A DNA stretch of 64,000 bases from JAVBSX01 sp031549565. GTDB taxonomy: Bacteria; Planctomycetota; Planctomycetia; Pirellulales; Thermoguttaceae. The notes beneath the pieces are model-generated. The model was not told the origin of the DNA. It did not search any database and saw nothing but the letters and a program-made list of their open reading frames with translations. How positions within the stretch are numbered: the first letter of the stretch is position 1; each line of letters starts with the position of its first letter. The DNA lies in the NCBI GenBank assembly GCA_031549565.1, contig JAVBPO010000081.1, forward strand, positions 1 through 64,000, in the 5' to 3' direction. Both the position numbers and the translations under genes were made by a program. Below are positions 1 to 8,914 of the stretch, piece after piece.

Positions 1-1
1 A

Positions 2-1663
2 GTGGAGCGGGCTTCGGCGGCGGACATTTGTATACCTCCTTGTAAGAAAAAGCGACGCGAACCATTCACGTCCTGTTCTCAATACGAAGAAATCCCACCT
101 CCGTGCGCAACTTTTTCCGTGAAACTTGAAGACGGTCTGGGCAAACCGGAAAACCGTTGGATCGAAGGGGCGTGGATGGTTGCCGTGCTTGCTGGAATGT
201 ACCTTTTCATCCTGTTCGTCGTTCCCACGGTGCGGATTTCGCCGGAAACGACGTACCTTACCGCCCCGCGAAATCCGCACGGAGCCGGGATCGATTACTT
301 CGCGGCCATCGAACAACGAATCGAGCCGACCGAGCCGCCGGAGGAAAACGGGGCGAGGTTCCTGTTTGAGAACCTGGGCCGTCCGTTTTATGATGCCGCG
401 GTCGGCGGCGGTTCGAGCGACGACTGCTGGAAAACGCTTTGCGAAAAGTTGAATTTCCAGCCGCCGAACGTTCCGAAAGCCGAGTTCGTCAGCTACAAAG
501 TTTTTCTCGACTCGCTCACGCTGGAGGAAAATGAAATCGTTACGAAATCGATTCCCTGTGAAATCGTCTTTTCGACGTACGGCGACGAGGAAAAGGAAAT
601 CCTGAAGCGATTCGTCGATTCGAACACCGAAATCTTCACGTTTTTCACGGAGGCGAGCCGTAAACCGGTCTTTTACATCCCGATGATTCGCGGCGAGTCG
701 ATGGTCGACGCGCTTCTGCCCGGCGAACAGGCCGTGCGTGAAATCATTCGGTCTCTCCAAACGCGATGTCGTTATCGCCTTTCCGTACAGGACAAAGACG
801 GAGCCGTGGAAGACCTCAAAGCGATGTATCGACTGGCCGGTTTACATCGTCCCCGAATTTTCAACAGCATTACTTTTGTGATCGACAATTCCCTGGTCGG
901 GATCGCGGAAAATTCAGCGAGGAGCGTGTTGGTGTACGGCGGTTTGACGCCGGAGGAAATGGAACGGCTCAAACGGGAAATCGACCCGTTTCGAAAACCG
1001 TTCACCGATGCGGAGTACAAAAACGTCTTTCTCGGCGAGCGATTGACCGCTCTGGACGGCGCCTGTGCGATGTTCGAAGGACGCATCGGCGAAACGGCGG
1101 GCAAGACGACTTCGGAGTGGGACCGGCGATGGAATCGGCACAATATGAAGTTTCTGCGGACGAATCAAATGTTGCGCTATATCAACAAGGCGTTCGACTC
1201 CATCGGCGAGGACGGGGTTCAAGAAGCCGCGAAAAAATATGAATTTCCCTCAAACACAGTATTCGAGCTCAAGGGGTATCTCTGGAACATTCTGAGGTAC
1301 GGCACCTCCACGACGATGATCTCCCGATACATTGAAAAAATCCTCATCAGCCTGCTTTTCCCGGCTCTGGAGGCGATGGATGCGAGCCGACAACGGCGTC
1401 AAATCGACGCAATGCTGACCAATATGGCGTGGGAGTTGGAGCGATACCGACTTTCACACCAGGGGGAATATCCGGAAACGCTCGACCGGCTCGACGTCGA
1501 ATTGCCGGACGATCCGTATTCGAACGAACCGTTCCGGTACGAGGAATCGGCGGATGGGTATTTGCTCTACAGCATCGGACCGAATCGAATCGACGACAAA
1601 GGAGAAGCGTCTTCCTCCCCCCCGCGAGACGACATCGGCATCCGGGTGGAGCGACGGAAATAA
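2..1663 (+). CDS. Membrane-anchored hypothetical protein, 5' end uncertain
   Basis: I do not recognise the family. The frame is open from the left edge (GTG at base 2); other in-frame starts are GTG 119 and ATG 176, so the true start is unresolved and may lie outside the window. One hydrophobic segment (around residues 58-75 of the 553-residue frame, VAVLAGMYLFILFVV) suggests a single-pass anchor with a large exported domain. The C-terminus resembles the ending of many planctomycete exported proteins: an L-A-x-Y-R-like helix, then G-E-Y-P-E-T-L, L-P-D-D-P-Y-S-N-E-P-F-R-Y and L-Y-S-I-G-P-N-R-I-D-D-K-G, which recalls the pseudopilin-like tails of that phylum. No catalytic motif is visible. It ends 8 bases before a dispersed repeat and is convergent with ruvA. 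Confidence 0.7.
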   Translation: MERASAADICIPPCKKKRREPFTSCSQYEEIPPPCATFSVKLEDGLGKPENRWIEGAWMVAVLAGMYLFILFVVPTVRISPETTYLTAPRNPHGAGIDYFAAIEQRIEPTEPPEENGARFLFENLGRPFYDAAVGGGSSDDCWKTLCEKLNFQPPNVPKAEFVSYKVFLDSLTLEENEIVTKSIPCEIVFSTYGDEEKEILKRFVDSNTEIFTFFTEASRKPVFYIPMIRGESMVDALLPGEQAVREIIRSLQTRCRYRLSVQDKDGAVEDLKAMYRLAGLHRPRIFNSITFVIDNSLVGIAENSARSVLVYGGLTPEEMERLKREIDPFRKPFTDAEYKNVFLGERLTALDGACAMFEGRIGETAGKTTSEWDRRWNRHNMKFLRTNQMLRYINKAFDSIGEDGVQEAAKKYEFPSNTVFELKGYLWNILRYGTSTTMISRYIEKILISLLFPALEAMDASRQRRQIDAMLTNMAWELERYRLSHQGEYPETLDRLDVELPDDPYSNEPFRYEESADGYLLYSIGPNRIDDKGEASSSPPRDDIGIRVERRK

Positions 1664-1670
1664 TAAAACA

Positions 1671-1720
1671 GAGCGGGAAGCGTAAGCGAGCGTTTTGAAT
1701 GAAAAATGAGCGGGAAGCGT
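1671..1720 (+). repeat. Dispersed GAGCGGGAAGCG repeat (one full, one partial unit)
   Basis: A full unit, GAGCGGGAAGCGTAAGCG followed by AGCGT, covers 1671-1693. A shortened unit GAGCGGGAAGCGTTTTC begins at 1708. The full unit recurs at 15975-15997 and inverted at 40248-40270. Function unknown. Confidence 0.8.
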
Positions 1721-1756
1721 TTTCAACCTTACCGCCATACCGTGCGACAGTTGAGT

Positions 1757-2374
1757 TCACCGGCTGTTCAGATAAATCGCCTGGATCAGTTCGGCGGAGT
1801 CTTTGTATTTTTTCTTCGATTCGCAGGCGGTGTCAATGAGGCGTCGGGCGTCGGACTCGGTGTGTCCCAGCGCGAGCAGGGCTTCGAAGGTTTCGGAAAT
1901 CACGTCGGTCGCAATGGATGCGTCCGTGCCGGTTTCCCGGGTGATCAGCAGTGCGAATTTCGGGACTTTGCGGCGTAGTTTCGCGACGATCCGTTCGGAC
2001 ATCGCCGCCCCGATTCCCGGCAGCGACGAGAGAAATTTTTCGTCCTTTTCCTCGATTGCCGTCGCGACGTCCCGAACGGGCCGGACCATCGCCCGGAGCG
2101 CCTTTTTCGTACCGACGCCGTCGACGCTGCAAAACAGGTCGAAAAATTCCCGCTCCGCCTCGGTCAAAAAACCGATCAGCTTCGGCGAAATCTTGCCCTG
2201 TGGATTACCGTCGAGCGAATAAATCGTGTGCAGCGAAACGGTTTTGCCGAGATCCTGCTGCAACTGACGCCGCGTGAATTCCGGGATCAGGATTTCATAC
2301 TCAAACGGTTCCGCGGCGAGAATCGCCCGCTCCTGCGAAAGGGCGACCAGTCGGCCTGTGATTTTGGTTATCAT
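1757..2374 (-). CDS. ruvA: Holliday junction branch migration complex subunit RuvA
   Basis: RuvA binds four-way Holliday junctions as a tetramer and loads the RuvB helicase for branch migration during recombinational repair. The 205-residue product has the family length and layout: an N-terminal OB-fold (begins MITKITGRLV), two central helix-hairpin-helix motifs (SVDGVGTKKA and SLPGIGAAMSERI), an acidic linker and a C-terminal RuvB-interacting helical domain (E-A-L-L-A-L-G-H-T, then A-R-R-L-I-D). The ATG start matches RuvA N-termini. ruvB and ruvC are not in this window, so the gene is separated from its usual partners. It converges with the upstream hypothetical gene. Confidence 0.95.
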   Translation of the reverse strand: MITKITGRLVALSQERAILAAEPFEYEILIPEFTRRQLQQDLGKTVSLHTIYSLDGNPQGKISPKLIGFLTEAEREFFDLFCSVDGVGTKKALRAMVRPVRDVATAIEEKDEKFLSSLPGIGAAMSERIVAKLRRKVPKFALLITRETGTDASIATDVISETFEALLALGHTESDARRLIDTACESKKKYKDSAELIQAIYLNSR

Positions 2375-2398
2375 AATGTTATAGACACAAACGGTAAA

Positions 2399-2558
2399 CG
2401 ATAGGACGTAATCTTGCTCATAAAGGCTGTAGACTGTAGGCGTTAGGCTGTAGTTTCCAAAATAAATTTTTTTCTGAAATGAAACGTTGCCTATTCTATG
2501 GATAGCTCTGAATTACCATTGACTTCCTATCGTCTACAGCCTATAGTCTATAGCCTTT
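2399..2558. repeat. Imperfect long inverted repeat with CTGTAG/CTATAG units
   Basis: The left arm (about 2422-2453) is built of GGCTGTAG/ACTGTAGGC units. The right arm (about 2534-2558) holds CTACAGCCTATAGTCTATAG. The outer ends pair as CGATAGGA (2399) and TCCTATCG. It fills nearly all of the 186-base gap between ruvA and the cyclotransferase gene. The units resemble the interior of the MITE-like elements at 17409 and 39989, but the ends differ. Confidence 0.6.
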
Positions 2559-2560
2559 CT

Positions 2561-3424
2561 TCATTCCCAACCGACTTGAATTTCGTAAAGTACCGACCAT
2601 TCCTTGCCGGTGAGGTATAGTTTTTTGTTCTCCTTATCGTAAGCGATTCCGTTGAGAACGCGTTCGGCGAGGTCCGGATTCTTGTGTTGTTCACGGTATT
2701 CCTCCGGAACGAACACGGCACAGTCGATCCAACCGAGCACGCGGCCTGATTTCGGGTCGATCCGGGCGATTCGGTCCGTTCTCCAGAGGTTCGCCCAAAG
2801 TTCGCCGTCGACCATTTCCAACTCGTTCAGGTCGTACACTTTCCTTTCGCGATTTTGTGAATCAATTTCCGTAACAACGACGCTCTTTTTGAGCGAAAAA
2901 TCCGTCGGATCGTAAAACCGCAACTTCGGCGTTCCGTCGCTGAGAATCAGGTGCGTTCCGTCGTAAGCGAGCCCCCAACCTTCGCCGGGATACCGAAACG
3001 ATTTTTGAAACTTGAGCGTCTCCCGATCGAAAACGAAACAGAAACCTTCCTGCCAGGTCAGAAAGTAAAGGGAATCGCCGATCCGTTCGAGCCCTTCGCC
3101 GAAATAGCTCGACTTGAGCGCCGTGTTTTGCAGGACTTTTCCGGTTTTGATGTCGACTTTCCGGAGCGACGACTTCCCGTACTTGCCGGTACTTTCATAG
3201 AGGAAACCGCCGTAATAAATCAGTCCCTGGGTGTACGCACCTGGATCGTGCGGATGGACGGCCAGCGTTTTCAGGACCAGCCGCTTTCCGAAATTCGGCG
3301 GCTGTTCCGATTCTTTTTCTGCAGCCGACCCGGCGTCAAACACCCCGGCAAGGAGCAAGAGCATCAAGCCGAGCGAGCCGAAAGACAGTGCGATCCCAAA
3401 GATCCGCCGTTTCCGGTCGTTCAT
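2561..3424 (-). CDS. Glutaminyl-peptide cyclotransferase (plant/bacterial beta-propeller type)
   Basis: Predicted to cyclise N-terminal glutamine of peptides to pyroglutamate, probably in the periplasm. The start is set at 3424 (287 residues) because AAAGGAGA lies just upstream; the frame also runs 34 codons further up, but that part overlaps the preceding gene. It has an N-terminal signal/anchor (F-G-I-A-L-S-F-G-S-L-G-L-M-L-L-L). The family pattern follows: H-D-P-G-A-Y-T-Q-G-L, then L-Y-E-S-T-G-K-Y-G-K-S-S-L-R, G-E-G-L, F-R-Y-P-G-E-G-W-G-L, L-S-D-G-T, and L-N-E-L-E-M-V-D-G-E-L-W-A-N-L-W near the C-terminus. It sits 20 bases after the PpiD-like gene on the same strand, so the two probably form an operon. 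Confidence 0.88.
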   Translation of the reverse strand: MNDRKRRIFGIALSFGSLGLMLLLLAGVFDAGSAAEKESEQPPNFGKRLVLKTLAVHPHDPGAYTQGLIYYGGFLYESTGKYGKSSLRKVDIKTGKVLQNTALKSSYFGEGLERIGDSLYFLTWQEGFCFVFDRETLKFQKSFRYPGEGWGLAYDGTHLILSDGTPKLRFYDPTDFSLKKSVVVTEIDSQNRERKVYDLNELEMVDGELWANLWRTDRIARIDPKSGRVLGWIDCAVFVPEEYREQHKNPDLAERVLNGIAYDKENKKLYLTGKEWSVLYEIQVGWE

Positions 3425-3444
3425 ACCGTGTTCTCCTTTTGAGA

Positions 3445-5934
3445 TCAGTCCTCTCCCCTTTCGGGAAACGCTTGCGGACGATTGACCCATTTGAAACCGA
3501 CGTTCTTTTCGATTTCCGCAACCCATTGTTGCATGATTTCATTTTGCACTTCCGGCTTTCCGGCTTGGAGATAAACGTTCGGCGGCGTCGTTACAAAAAA
3601 TCGCCAGAGTTCCTCGTCCTTTGGAGTGGAGTCGGCAAGCCGTATCACGAACGCGAGCATTTGCGGCTGGTTCATCGCAACGCCCGATTCGCCGATTTCC
3701 AGCGAGTACGCCGTTTCCATGAAATCGGCGCCGGGGGCTTTAATGTAGCGATTGGCGTAATCCGCCGTTCCGTTGGGGACGCCTCTTTCGCACACTTCGC
3801 CGAACAACAACTGGGAGCGGCTACGGCCGAACTGGGCAACCGACTGTGTAAACCAAGTGAACGGACTCGTTTCCACGATGTTCACTCCTTGACCGGCCAG
3901 CGATTCGGAAAGCGGTTTGTCTTTCGATTGGTTCGCTATTTCAGACAATTCTTGGGCATGTTTTTCGGCCAATTCCCGAGCCTGAACCGTCAACCAACGT
4001 TCGCGGACCTGATCCGTGATCCCCTCGTCGGTCCATTCGGGAACCCTTTGCGGTTCGACTTTCGTAACCCAGCCGATCGATTCGACCGGCCCTCCGCTGG
4101 GAAACAGTGGAGAAACCTGCTGTCCGAGGACCACGTCGTAAGGGGTGGACGTTTCGTTGAAGATTTTCTCCAAAAACGGCCTGTAAGCGACGTTTCTCCA
4201 GCAATCATGCTGTTGAGCGTCAAAGTACGAAATCGTGTCGCCCACCGTGATCATATTCAAATGGTACTCCGCGGCCAATGCGGCAAGATCAATCGGAGCG
4301 GCGTCGCGGGAAAGAATGTGGGCTTTGAAATAGTCCCGCATCTTCTTTTCGATTTCCTTCACGGCGGCGTCCGCTTTTTGGCCCGCGAGGATCCGTCGGA
4401 TCGTATTCTCCACTTCGAGCAGCGGTTGATACAAAATGTTCGGATCAAAGGGAACATCCGGAGTTTTTTCGACCGCCGGAGCTTCATCTACTTTTCCAGC
4501 CGGGGCTTCTTCTACTTTTTCAGCCGGGACTGGCGTTTCCTCTACTGCCGGGGCTTCAACCACAGCCGGGGCTTCTTCTACTTTTTCAGCCGGAACCGGA
4601 GTTTCAGTCGGAGCCGGAGTTTCAGCAGGAGCAGGTGTTTCCGTCGGAGCTGGTTGTTCATCCTGCCGATAAGTAACGGTGCGATAGACGGACGGGCCGA
4701 TCAACCGCGACTGCGGTTCGGTCGGTTGCGGCGGAGCGGGTTGCTCGGGCTGCTCTTGTTTCTCTTGTTTCGGTTCTTCCGCCGGTTCCTGCACTGGAGC
4801 GGGAAATTCGAGGGGAGCAAGTTCCGGCTCACCGAGATCCAAATTGAGTCCGGTCGGCGACGATCCCGGGAGCGTGTTCAAGCCGGGGCCGGGAAGCGAC
4901 TCGACGCCGGGGAGCAAACCGCCCGGTCGTCCACCGGGAACCGTCGGAAAGAGCGGCGAACCCATACCGGACCCGAAATTGGGCAGTCCGCCCGGTTGAG
5001 TGGGCGCGGCGTCTCCTTGCGGTCTTGCCGTCGGCTTGAGGAACATCGTCGCTTTGTTTTCTTCGTAATATTTCTCAATCTCTTCCTGCGTAATCGAAGC
5101 GAGAAGCTGTTCGGTCGGTTCGGTATCGATCACCTGAAAGGCGACCTTAGTCGGAATCGCAAAGCCGGATTCGACGAGCGTCGGGTCGTAAACCCGGCTC
5201 TTGTTTTCCTCGAAGAACGCTTTCAGTTGACTCTCGGACGGATCCTTGACTTCCTTGATAAACGACTCGACGGGAATCGTCGCGACTTCGGTCGTCAAAG
5301 AGCGGCGGACACGTTGGAAATATTCCCACTGGGAAAGGGGTGAAGTCGCTACCGTCGATAGACGGAACGAACTGACTAAATAATCCGCGAGCATTTCCTC
5401 ACGAAGCAGATAACTGAGTTGATCTCCCGTCAGTCCGAGCTGTTGGCAGATCGAATCGAGCATCTGGTTCGTGATCGCGCCGTCGGTGAGATTCCGGAGC
5501 CGTTCGGAAATCAATTCGTTCGGAATCGCGATCCCTTTTTCCTCGGCATAGCGTGTCAAAAGCCAGTTGGTGACCAAGGCGTCGTCGGGGATGCCTCTTT
5601 GGTGTTGCATCTGAATTTGCAGGAGCGAGCCAAACCTCGTGTATAATTCCTGCTCACTCTGAGCAGCCGTCGACAACTCCCGGGCTACAAGGTTGTAGAA
5701 CGAGCCGAGCGTTTGGTAGTTTTGCCTCAAATTTTGAAGGAGGTATTGGTCGACGTTTCCGTAGCCGGCTCGGCGGCAGGTCGCGATCAGCGCTTCGTGT
5801 CCGCCCGGACCGCCGCGCTGGAGCATGAAATACGACGGCAGAATCACGAAGCTGATCATCGCCATGATCCCCAGAGCGGCGAGTGCGTATTTCTGATAAA
5901 CTCGAAATTTCTTAAACGGATTAAAACCGGCCAT
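3445..5934 (-). CDS. PpiD/SurA-like membrane-anchored periplasmic folding factor
   Basis: 829 residues. A short cytoplasmic N-terminus (K-K-F-R-V-Y-Q-K-Y) precedes one membrane helix at about residues 15-37. A SurA_N/PpiD-like helical chaperone domain follows (about 40-260), with a Q-x-L-G-L, L-R-E-E-M-L-A-D-Y-L stretch and F-F-E-E-N-K-S-R-V-Y-D-P, the sort of segment that precedes parvulin domains. A clear parvulin (PPIase) domain is not evident, so catalytic activity is doubtful. Residues about 295-500 are Gly/Pro-rich and then contain tandem (A/T)-P-A-P-T-E-T-P and P-V-P-A-E-K-V-E-E-A-P units, probably a spacer crossing the periplasm. The role, assisting folding of exported proteins, is inferred from architecture. 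Confidence 0.7.
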   Translation of the reverse strand: MAGFNPFKKFRVYQKYALAALGIMAMISFVILPSYFMLQRGGPGGHEALIATCRRAGYGNVDQYLLQNLRQNYQTLGSFYNLVARELSTAAQSEQELYTRFGSLLQIQMQHQRGIPDDALVTNWLLTRYAEEKGIAIPNELISERLRNLTDGAITNQMLDSICQQLGLTGDQLSYLLREEMLADYLVSSFRLSTVATSPLSQWEYFQRVRRSLTTEVATIPVESFIKEVKDPSESQLKAFFEENKSRVYDPTLVESGFAIPTKVAFQVIDTEPTEQLLASITQEEIEKYYEENKATMFLKPTARPQGDAAPTQPGGLPNFGSGMGSPLFPTVPGGRPGGLLPGVESLPGPGLNTLPGSSPTGLNLDLGEPELAPLEFPAPVQEPAEEPKQEKQEQPEQPAPPQPTEPQSRLIGPSVYRTVTYRQDEQPAPTETPAPAETPAPTETPVPAEKVEEAPAVVEAPAVEETPVPAEKVEEAPAGKVDEAPAVEKTPDVPFDPNILYQPLLEVENTIRRILAGQKADAAVKEIEKKMRDYFKAHILSRDAAPIDLAALAAEYHLNMITVGDTISYFDAQQHDCWRNVAYRPFLEKIFNETSTPYDVVLGQQVSPLFPSGGPVESIGWVTKVEPQRVPEWTDEGITDQVRERWLTVQARELAEKHAQELSEIANQSKDKPLSESLAGQGVNIVETSPFTWFTQSVAQFGRSRSQLLFGEVCERGVPNGTADYANRYIKAPGADFMETAYSLEIGESGVAMNQPQMLAFVIRLADSTPKDEELWRFFVTTPPNVYLQAGKPEVQNEIMQQWVAEIEKNVGFKWVNRPQAFPERGED

Positions 5935-6119
5935 TCAACGTATCCTTCCCAATTAACGTAAGTTCAAATAAACGACAGCGACTTCCGCTTCGACATTGCC
6001 GTACTTCAAGCGTCGGCAAAAGAGCCCGGAGAGCGGGATTATAGCGAAAAAAAACAATTTGACAAACAGGGAAGTCGCGATTTTTCGAATTGTCGGGAAA
6101 AATCTACTTCTGCACCGTT

Positions 6120-6234
6120 CCGTTAGCGGCGGGGCTTGCCCCGCGTTTGTTCTGCGGAAACGTCGCGTCCTGCTAAACGCCCACATGAGAAACCGTCCTC
6201 GAGTCCAGCCCGGGGCAAGCCCCGGCGCTAACGG
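6120..6234. repeat. Inverted repeat, GCGGGGCTTGCCCCGC family
   Basis: The arms are at 6120-6145 (CCGTTAGCGGCGGGGC...) and 6209-6234 (...GCCCCGGCGCTAACGG), with about 63 bases between. Each arm is itself a palindrome. Single arms recur at 8889-8914 and 11503-11527. This accounts for most of the 304-base gap between phoH and the PpiD-like gene; the rest (5935-6119) shows no gene. Confidence 0.8.
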
Positions 6235-6238
6235 GACA

Positions 6239-7207
6239 TCACTCTTCCCAATAATCCTCTTCGCGTTCCCGCAGGCGACTTGGCTGTTCGTAGGCGACAA
6301 CGATTTTTTGGACGAGATTGTGCCGGACAATGTCCGCTTCGCCAAGATGCATGTATCCGATCCCGTCGATTTCCCGCAACCGAACCAAAGCGTCGGATAA
6401 GCCGCTTTTTTTGTGCGACGGAAGATCCGTTTGCGTCGCGTCCCCGCAGACCGTGATTCGGGAACCGTCTCCCATGCGGGTCAGGAACATTTTCATCTGC
6501 GAAACGGTCGCATTTTGAGCTTCGTCAAGGATGATGTAAGCGCTGTTGATCGTTCGTCCTCTCATGTAAGCGAGCGGAATCACTTCGATCCGGTCTTCTT
6601 CCATGTACCGTCGGAGCATGTCGTGCTCCATCATCTCGGCCAACGCGTCGAAAAGCGGACGCAGGTACGGATTGATCTTCGCCTGCAAGTCGCCGGGCAG
6701 GAATCCGAGCGATTCCCCCGCTTCCACGGCGGGACGGACGAGCACGATTTTTTTGATCGCGCCCGACTTGAGCGATTCGACCGCCAAAGCGACGGCGAGG
6801 TACGTTTTTCCCGTTCCCGCCGGACCGGAACAGATCACGATTTCCTTTTTCCGGAGCAGTTCGACATATTTCGCCTGCCCGGCGGTTTTCGGACGAACCC
6901 GTTTGCCACCGTACACTTCGATCGGTCGGATTTGCGAAATCTCTTCCCCCGCCGCCAGTTCCGACAGAGCCCGCATGATATCTTCCGGGGCAAGAGTACC
7001 TTCGGTTCGGATTTGACGCTGCAACTGCTCGAACAGATTCGCCGCTTTTCGAATCGCGTCCGGTTCCCCCCGAATCACGAGCCGGTTCTCGTCGACGCTC
7101 ACCTGAACCTTCAAGTGTTTACGGATCACCCGCAGATTCTCGTCACTGGAACCGAAAACCTGACTGAGACTTTTGAAATCGACGATGGTCTGGGAAAGCT
7201 CTTCCAT
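6239..7207 (-). CDS. phoH: PhoH-family ATPase
   Basis: 322 residues, the usual length for PhoH/YbeZ-type P-loop ATPases, which are linked to RNA metabolism; the exact substrate is not settled. An N-terminal KH-like segment (about 1-80) is followed by the P-loop ATPase: Walker A G-P-A-G-T-G-K-T, the L-V-R-P-A-V-E-A-G-E-S-L-G-F-L-P-G-D block, Walker B Y-I-I-L-D-E-A-Q-N, and sensor G-D-A-T-Q-T-D-L-P. No Shine-Dalgarno sequence is obvious before the ATG. The upstream region holds a MITE-like copy (7241-7343). ybeY, a common neighbour, is not next to it here. Confidence 0.93.
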   Translation of the reverse strand: MEELSQTIVDFKSLSQVFGSSDENLRVIRKHLKVQVSVDENRLVIRGEPDAIRKAANLFEQLQRQIRTEGTLAPEDIMRALSELAAGEEISQIRPIEVYGGKRVRPKTAGQAKYVELLRKKEIVICSGPAGTGKTYLAVALAVESLKSGAIKKIVLVRPAVEAGESLGFLPGDLQAKINPYLRPLFDALAEMMEHDMLRRYMEEDRIEVIPLAYMRGRTINSAYIILDEAQNATVSQMKMFLTRMGDGSRITVCGDATQTDLPSHKKSGLSDALVRLREIDGIGYMHLGEADIVRHNLVQKIVVAYEQPSRLREREEDYWEE

Positions 7208-7240
7208 GGGGGGGAATCAATTATGAATTATGAATTATTT

Positions 7241-7343
7241 GTGCGGTCTCTTTTTTTGACTTCATCACGAATTTCACTTGAATCCTGAATCCTGAAGCCT
7301 GAAGCCTTGCCCCCGAAAACGGATTTCGTAAGCCAGACAGCAG
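7241..7343. mobile_element. MITE-like element, shortest copy (copy 3)
   Basis: The left end GTGCGGTCTC and the right end ...GTAAGCCAGACAGCAG match the termini of the fuller copies at 17409-17593 and 39989-40125. The interior is CTTGAATCCTGAATCC then TGAAGCCTGAAGCC and CCCCCGAAAACGGATTTCG. The opposite arm of the hairpin is largely missing. Confidence 0.65.
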
Positions 7344-7353
7344 CAAGTATAAA

Positions 7354-8748
7354 TTATTCTTGTTTTGCCCGGAAGCAGTACAGAGTCGTTTCGGTTCTGA
7401 CGATCAAATCGTTTTCAACGGCGATCGGGGACGCGAAGCAAGTTTCGCCGAAATCGGTCTGATGTAGGATTTTTCCCGCCTCCCCGGCTTCCAACGCGTA
7501 AGCGATTCCGGACATGGTCAACACGTAGATGCGACCGTCGGCGGCCAACAGGCTCGCGTAACATTTACCGTCGATCTTACGTTCGAACACCGGTTCGCCG
7601 TTGCCCGGGTTGATACAAACGATCCGGCTTCTGTCCGTGGGGACGTAAAGGCGATTACGATACAAAACACCGGACGGAACGTAGGGGCTCGTCCGAGACC
7701 GCTCCCAAAGCAGATGCGTCGCGGAAACATCGCCGCTGCCGCCGAGCCGGATTGCCTCGACGCTTCCGTTGCGGCCGCAAAGAACATAAGCGGTGTCATC
7801 CAATACGAGCGGCGTCGGAATCCCCCAATCGATCGGACCGGCACAATTCCAGAGTTCCTTGCCTGTCGCGGGATCGTAAGCGAACACCTTGCCGGGGCGT
7901 GAAAACGCCGGGCAGCCGCCGTTGACGACGAGCTCTTCGCGGGCTTTCCCGCCGATGGAGGTCGAAGCGAGTACCGGCGTCGACCAACCGCCCCCGCTGG
8001 GACGGGAGGTTTTCCAGATTTCTTTTCCGGTTGTCTTCCCGTAGGCGGCAATGGACGAGTTTTCGGCGTTGTCGCAAAGCTGAATGACGGTATCACGATA
8101 CAGGATCGGACTGGACGCAAGGCCGTGTTGTTGACGAAGGCCGGGCATCTCGACTTTCCAGAGAAGATCTCCTTCGACCGTATGGCAAAACAGTCCTGTC
8201 GCGCCGAAGAACGTGTACAGACATTCGCCGTCCGTGACCGGTGTTGCGGAGGCGAAACCGTTTTGCGTGTGCGTGGAACCGACGGCCGGACCGACTTCGG
8301 TTTCCCAATGCGGTTTCCCGGTCGAACGATCGTAACAATAAATCCGGAGTTTTTTCTCGACTTCCGTCGTGAGAAACAAGCGATTGCCCCAAATGACCGG
8401 CGAAGAATACCCCTTGCCGGGTACGGTCGTTTTCCAAAGAATGGCGTCAGTTTCGTCGGGCCCGAATCGCAACGGCGGTTTGCCGGTCGGGGCGATCCCT
8501 TGTCCGTTGAATCCTCGCCAGCCGGGCCAGGTCTCCGGGGGATAGGCGTCCGGATTTTCCGCGGCGAGCTTTTCCATGGGATCGATTTGCGAAGCGGAAA
8601 CCGGCGAAACGTCGGCCGAATGCCGCGTCGTTTTCGACGGAGTCAGCCGATCGAAAAGAATGGCCGCCGCGACGACGATCAGAATGCAAAGAAACGAAGC
8701 GATCCACCAAAGAGTTCGGCGATGCCGGTGAGGAGAGGAAGTTTCCAT
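7354..8748 (-). CDS. PQQ-like beta-propeller protein, membrane-anchored (BamB-like)
   Basis: 464 residues with one N-terminal transmembrane anchor (about 13-34). The W-P-G-W-R-G-F-N-G-Q-G-I motif, followed by W-K-T-x-V-P-G-K-G-Y-S-S-P-V-I-W, is the standard opening of planctomycete PQQ-propeller proteins. Blade repeats follow, recognisable as A-Y-G-K-T-T-G-K-E-I-W-K, A-Y-D-P-A-T-G-K-E-L-W and C-I-N-P-G-N-G-E-P-V-F-E. Such proteins lie in the periplasm, but whether this one binds PQQ, acts as a scaffold or is an enzyme cannot be read from sequence. It stands alone, with dispersed repeats on both sides. Confidence 0.82.
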   Translation of the reverse strand: METSSPHRHRRTLWWIASFLCILIVVAAAILFDRLTPSKTTRHSADVSPVSASQIDPMEKLAAENPDAYPPETWPGWRGFNGQGIAPTGKPPLRFGPDETDAILWKTTVPGKGYSSPVIWGNRLFLTTEVEKKLRIYCYDRSTGKPHWETEVGPAVGSTHTQNGFASATPVTDGECLYTFFGATGLFCHTVEGDLLWKVEMPGLRQQHGLASSPILYRDTVIQLCDNAENSSIAAYGKTTGKEIWKTSRPSGGGWSTPVLASTSIGGKAREELVVNGGCPAFSRPGKVFAYDPATGKELWNCAGPIDWGIPTPLVLDDTAYVLCGRNGSVEAIRLGGSGDVSATHLLWERSRTSPYVPSGVLYRNRLYVPTDRSRIVCINPGNGEPVFERKIDGKCYASLLAADGRIYVLTMSGIAYALEAGEAGKILHQTDFGETCFASPIAVENDLIVRTETTLYCFRAKQE

Positions 8749-8888
8749 GGAAGGTTTCGTGAAATGGAGTTCTTTGACTTGTCGTTGACATCCCGAACTC
8801 CCTGATTATACACGATTATGCCGACAGAATGTTTCGCGGGAAGAAGCTCTGGCCCGCGAACAAGTTTCTCGGCTTTCACCGACCAAAC

Positions 8889-8914
8889 GCGGGCCAAGCC
8901 CCGCCGCTGACGGG
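8889..8914. repeat. GCGGGGC-family palindromic repeat copy
   Basis: The sequence CGCGGGCCAAGCCCCGCCGC then TGACGG directly abuts the stop codon of the BlaR-like gene. It matches the arms at 6120/6209 and the copy at 11503. Confidence 0.75.

Noticed and set aside
3388..5343. A 651-codon plus-strand frame opposite the PpiD-like gene
   Set aside because: Antisense shadow with Arg/Phe/Ser runs opposite the Pro/Glu repeats; the minus-strand product has a coherent architecture.
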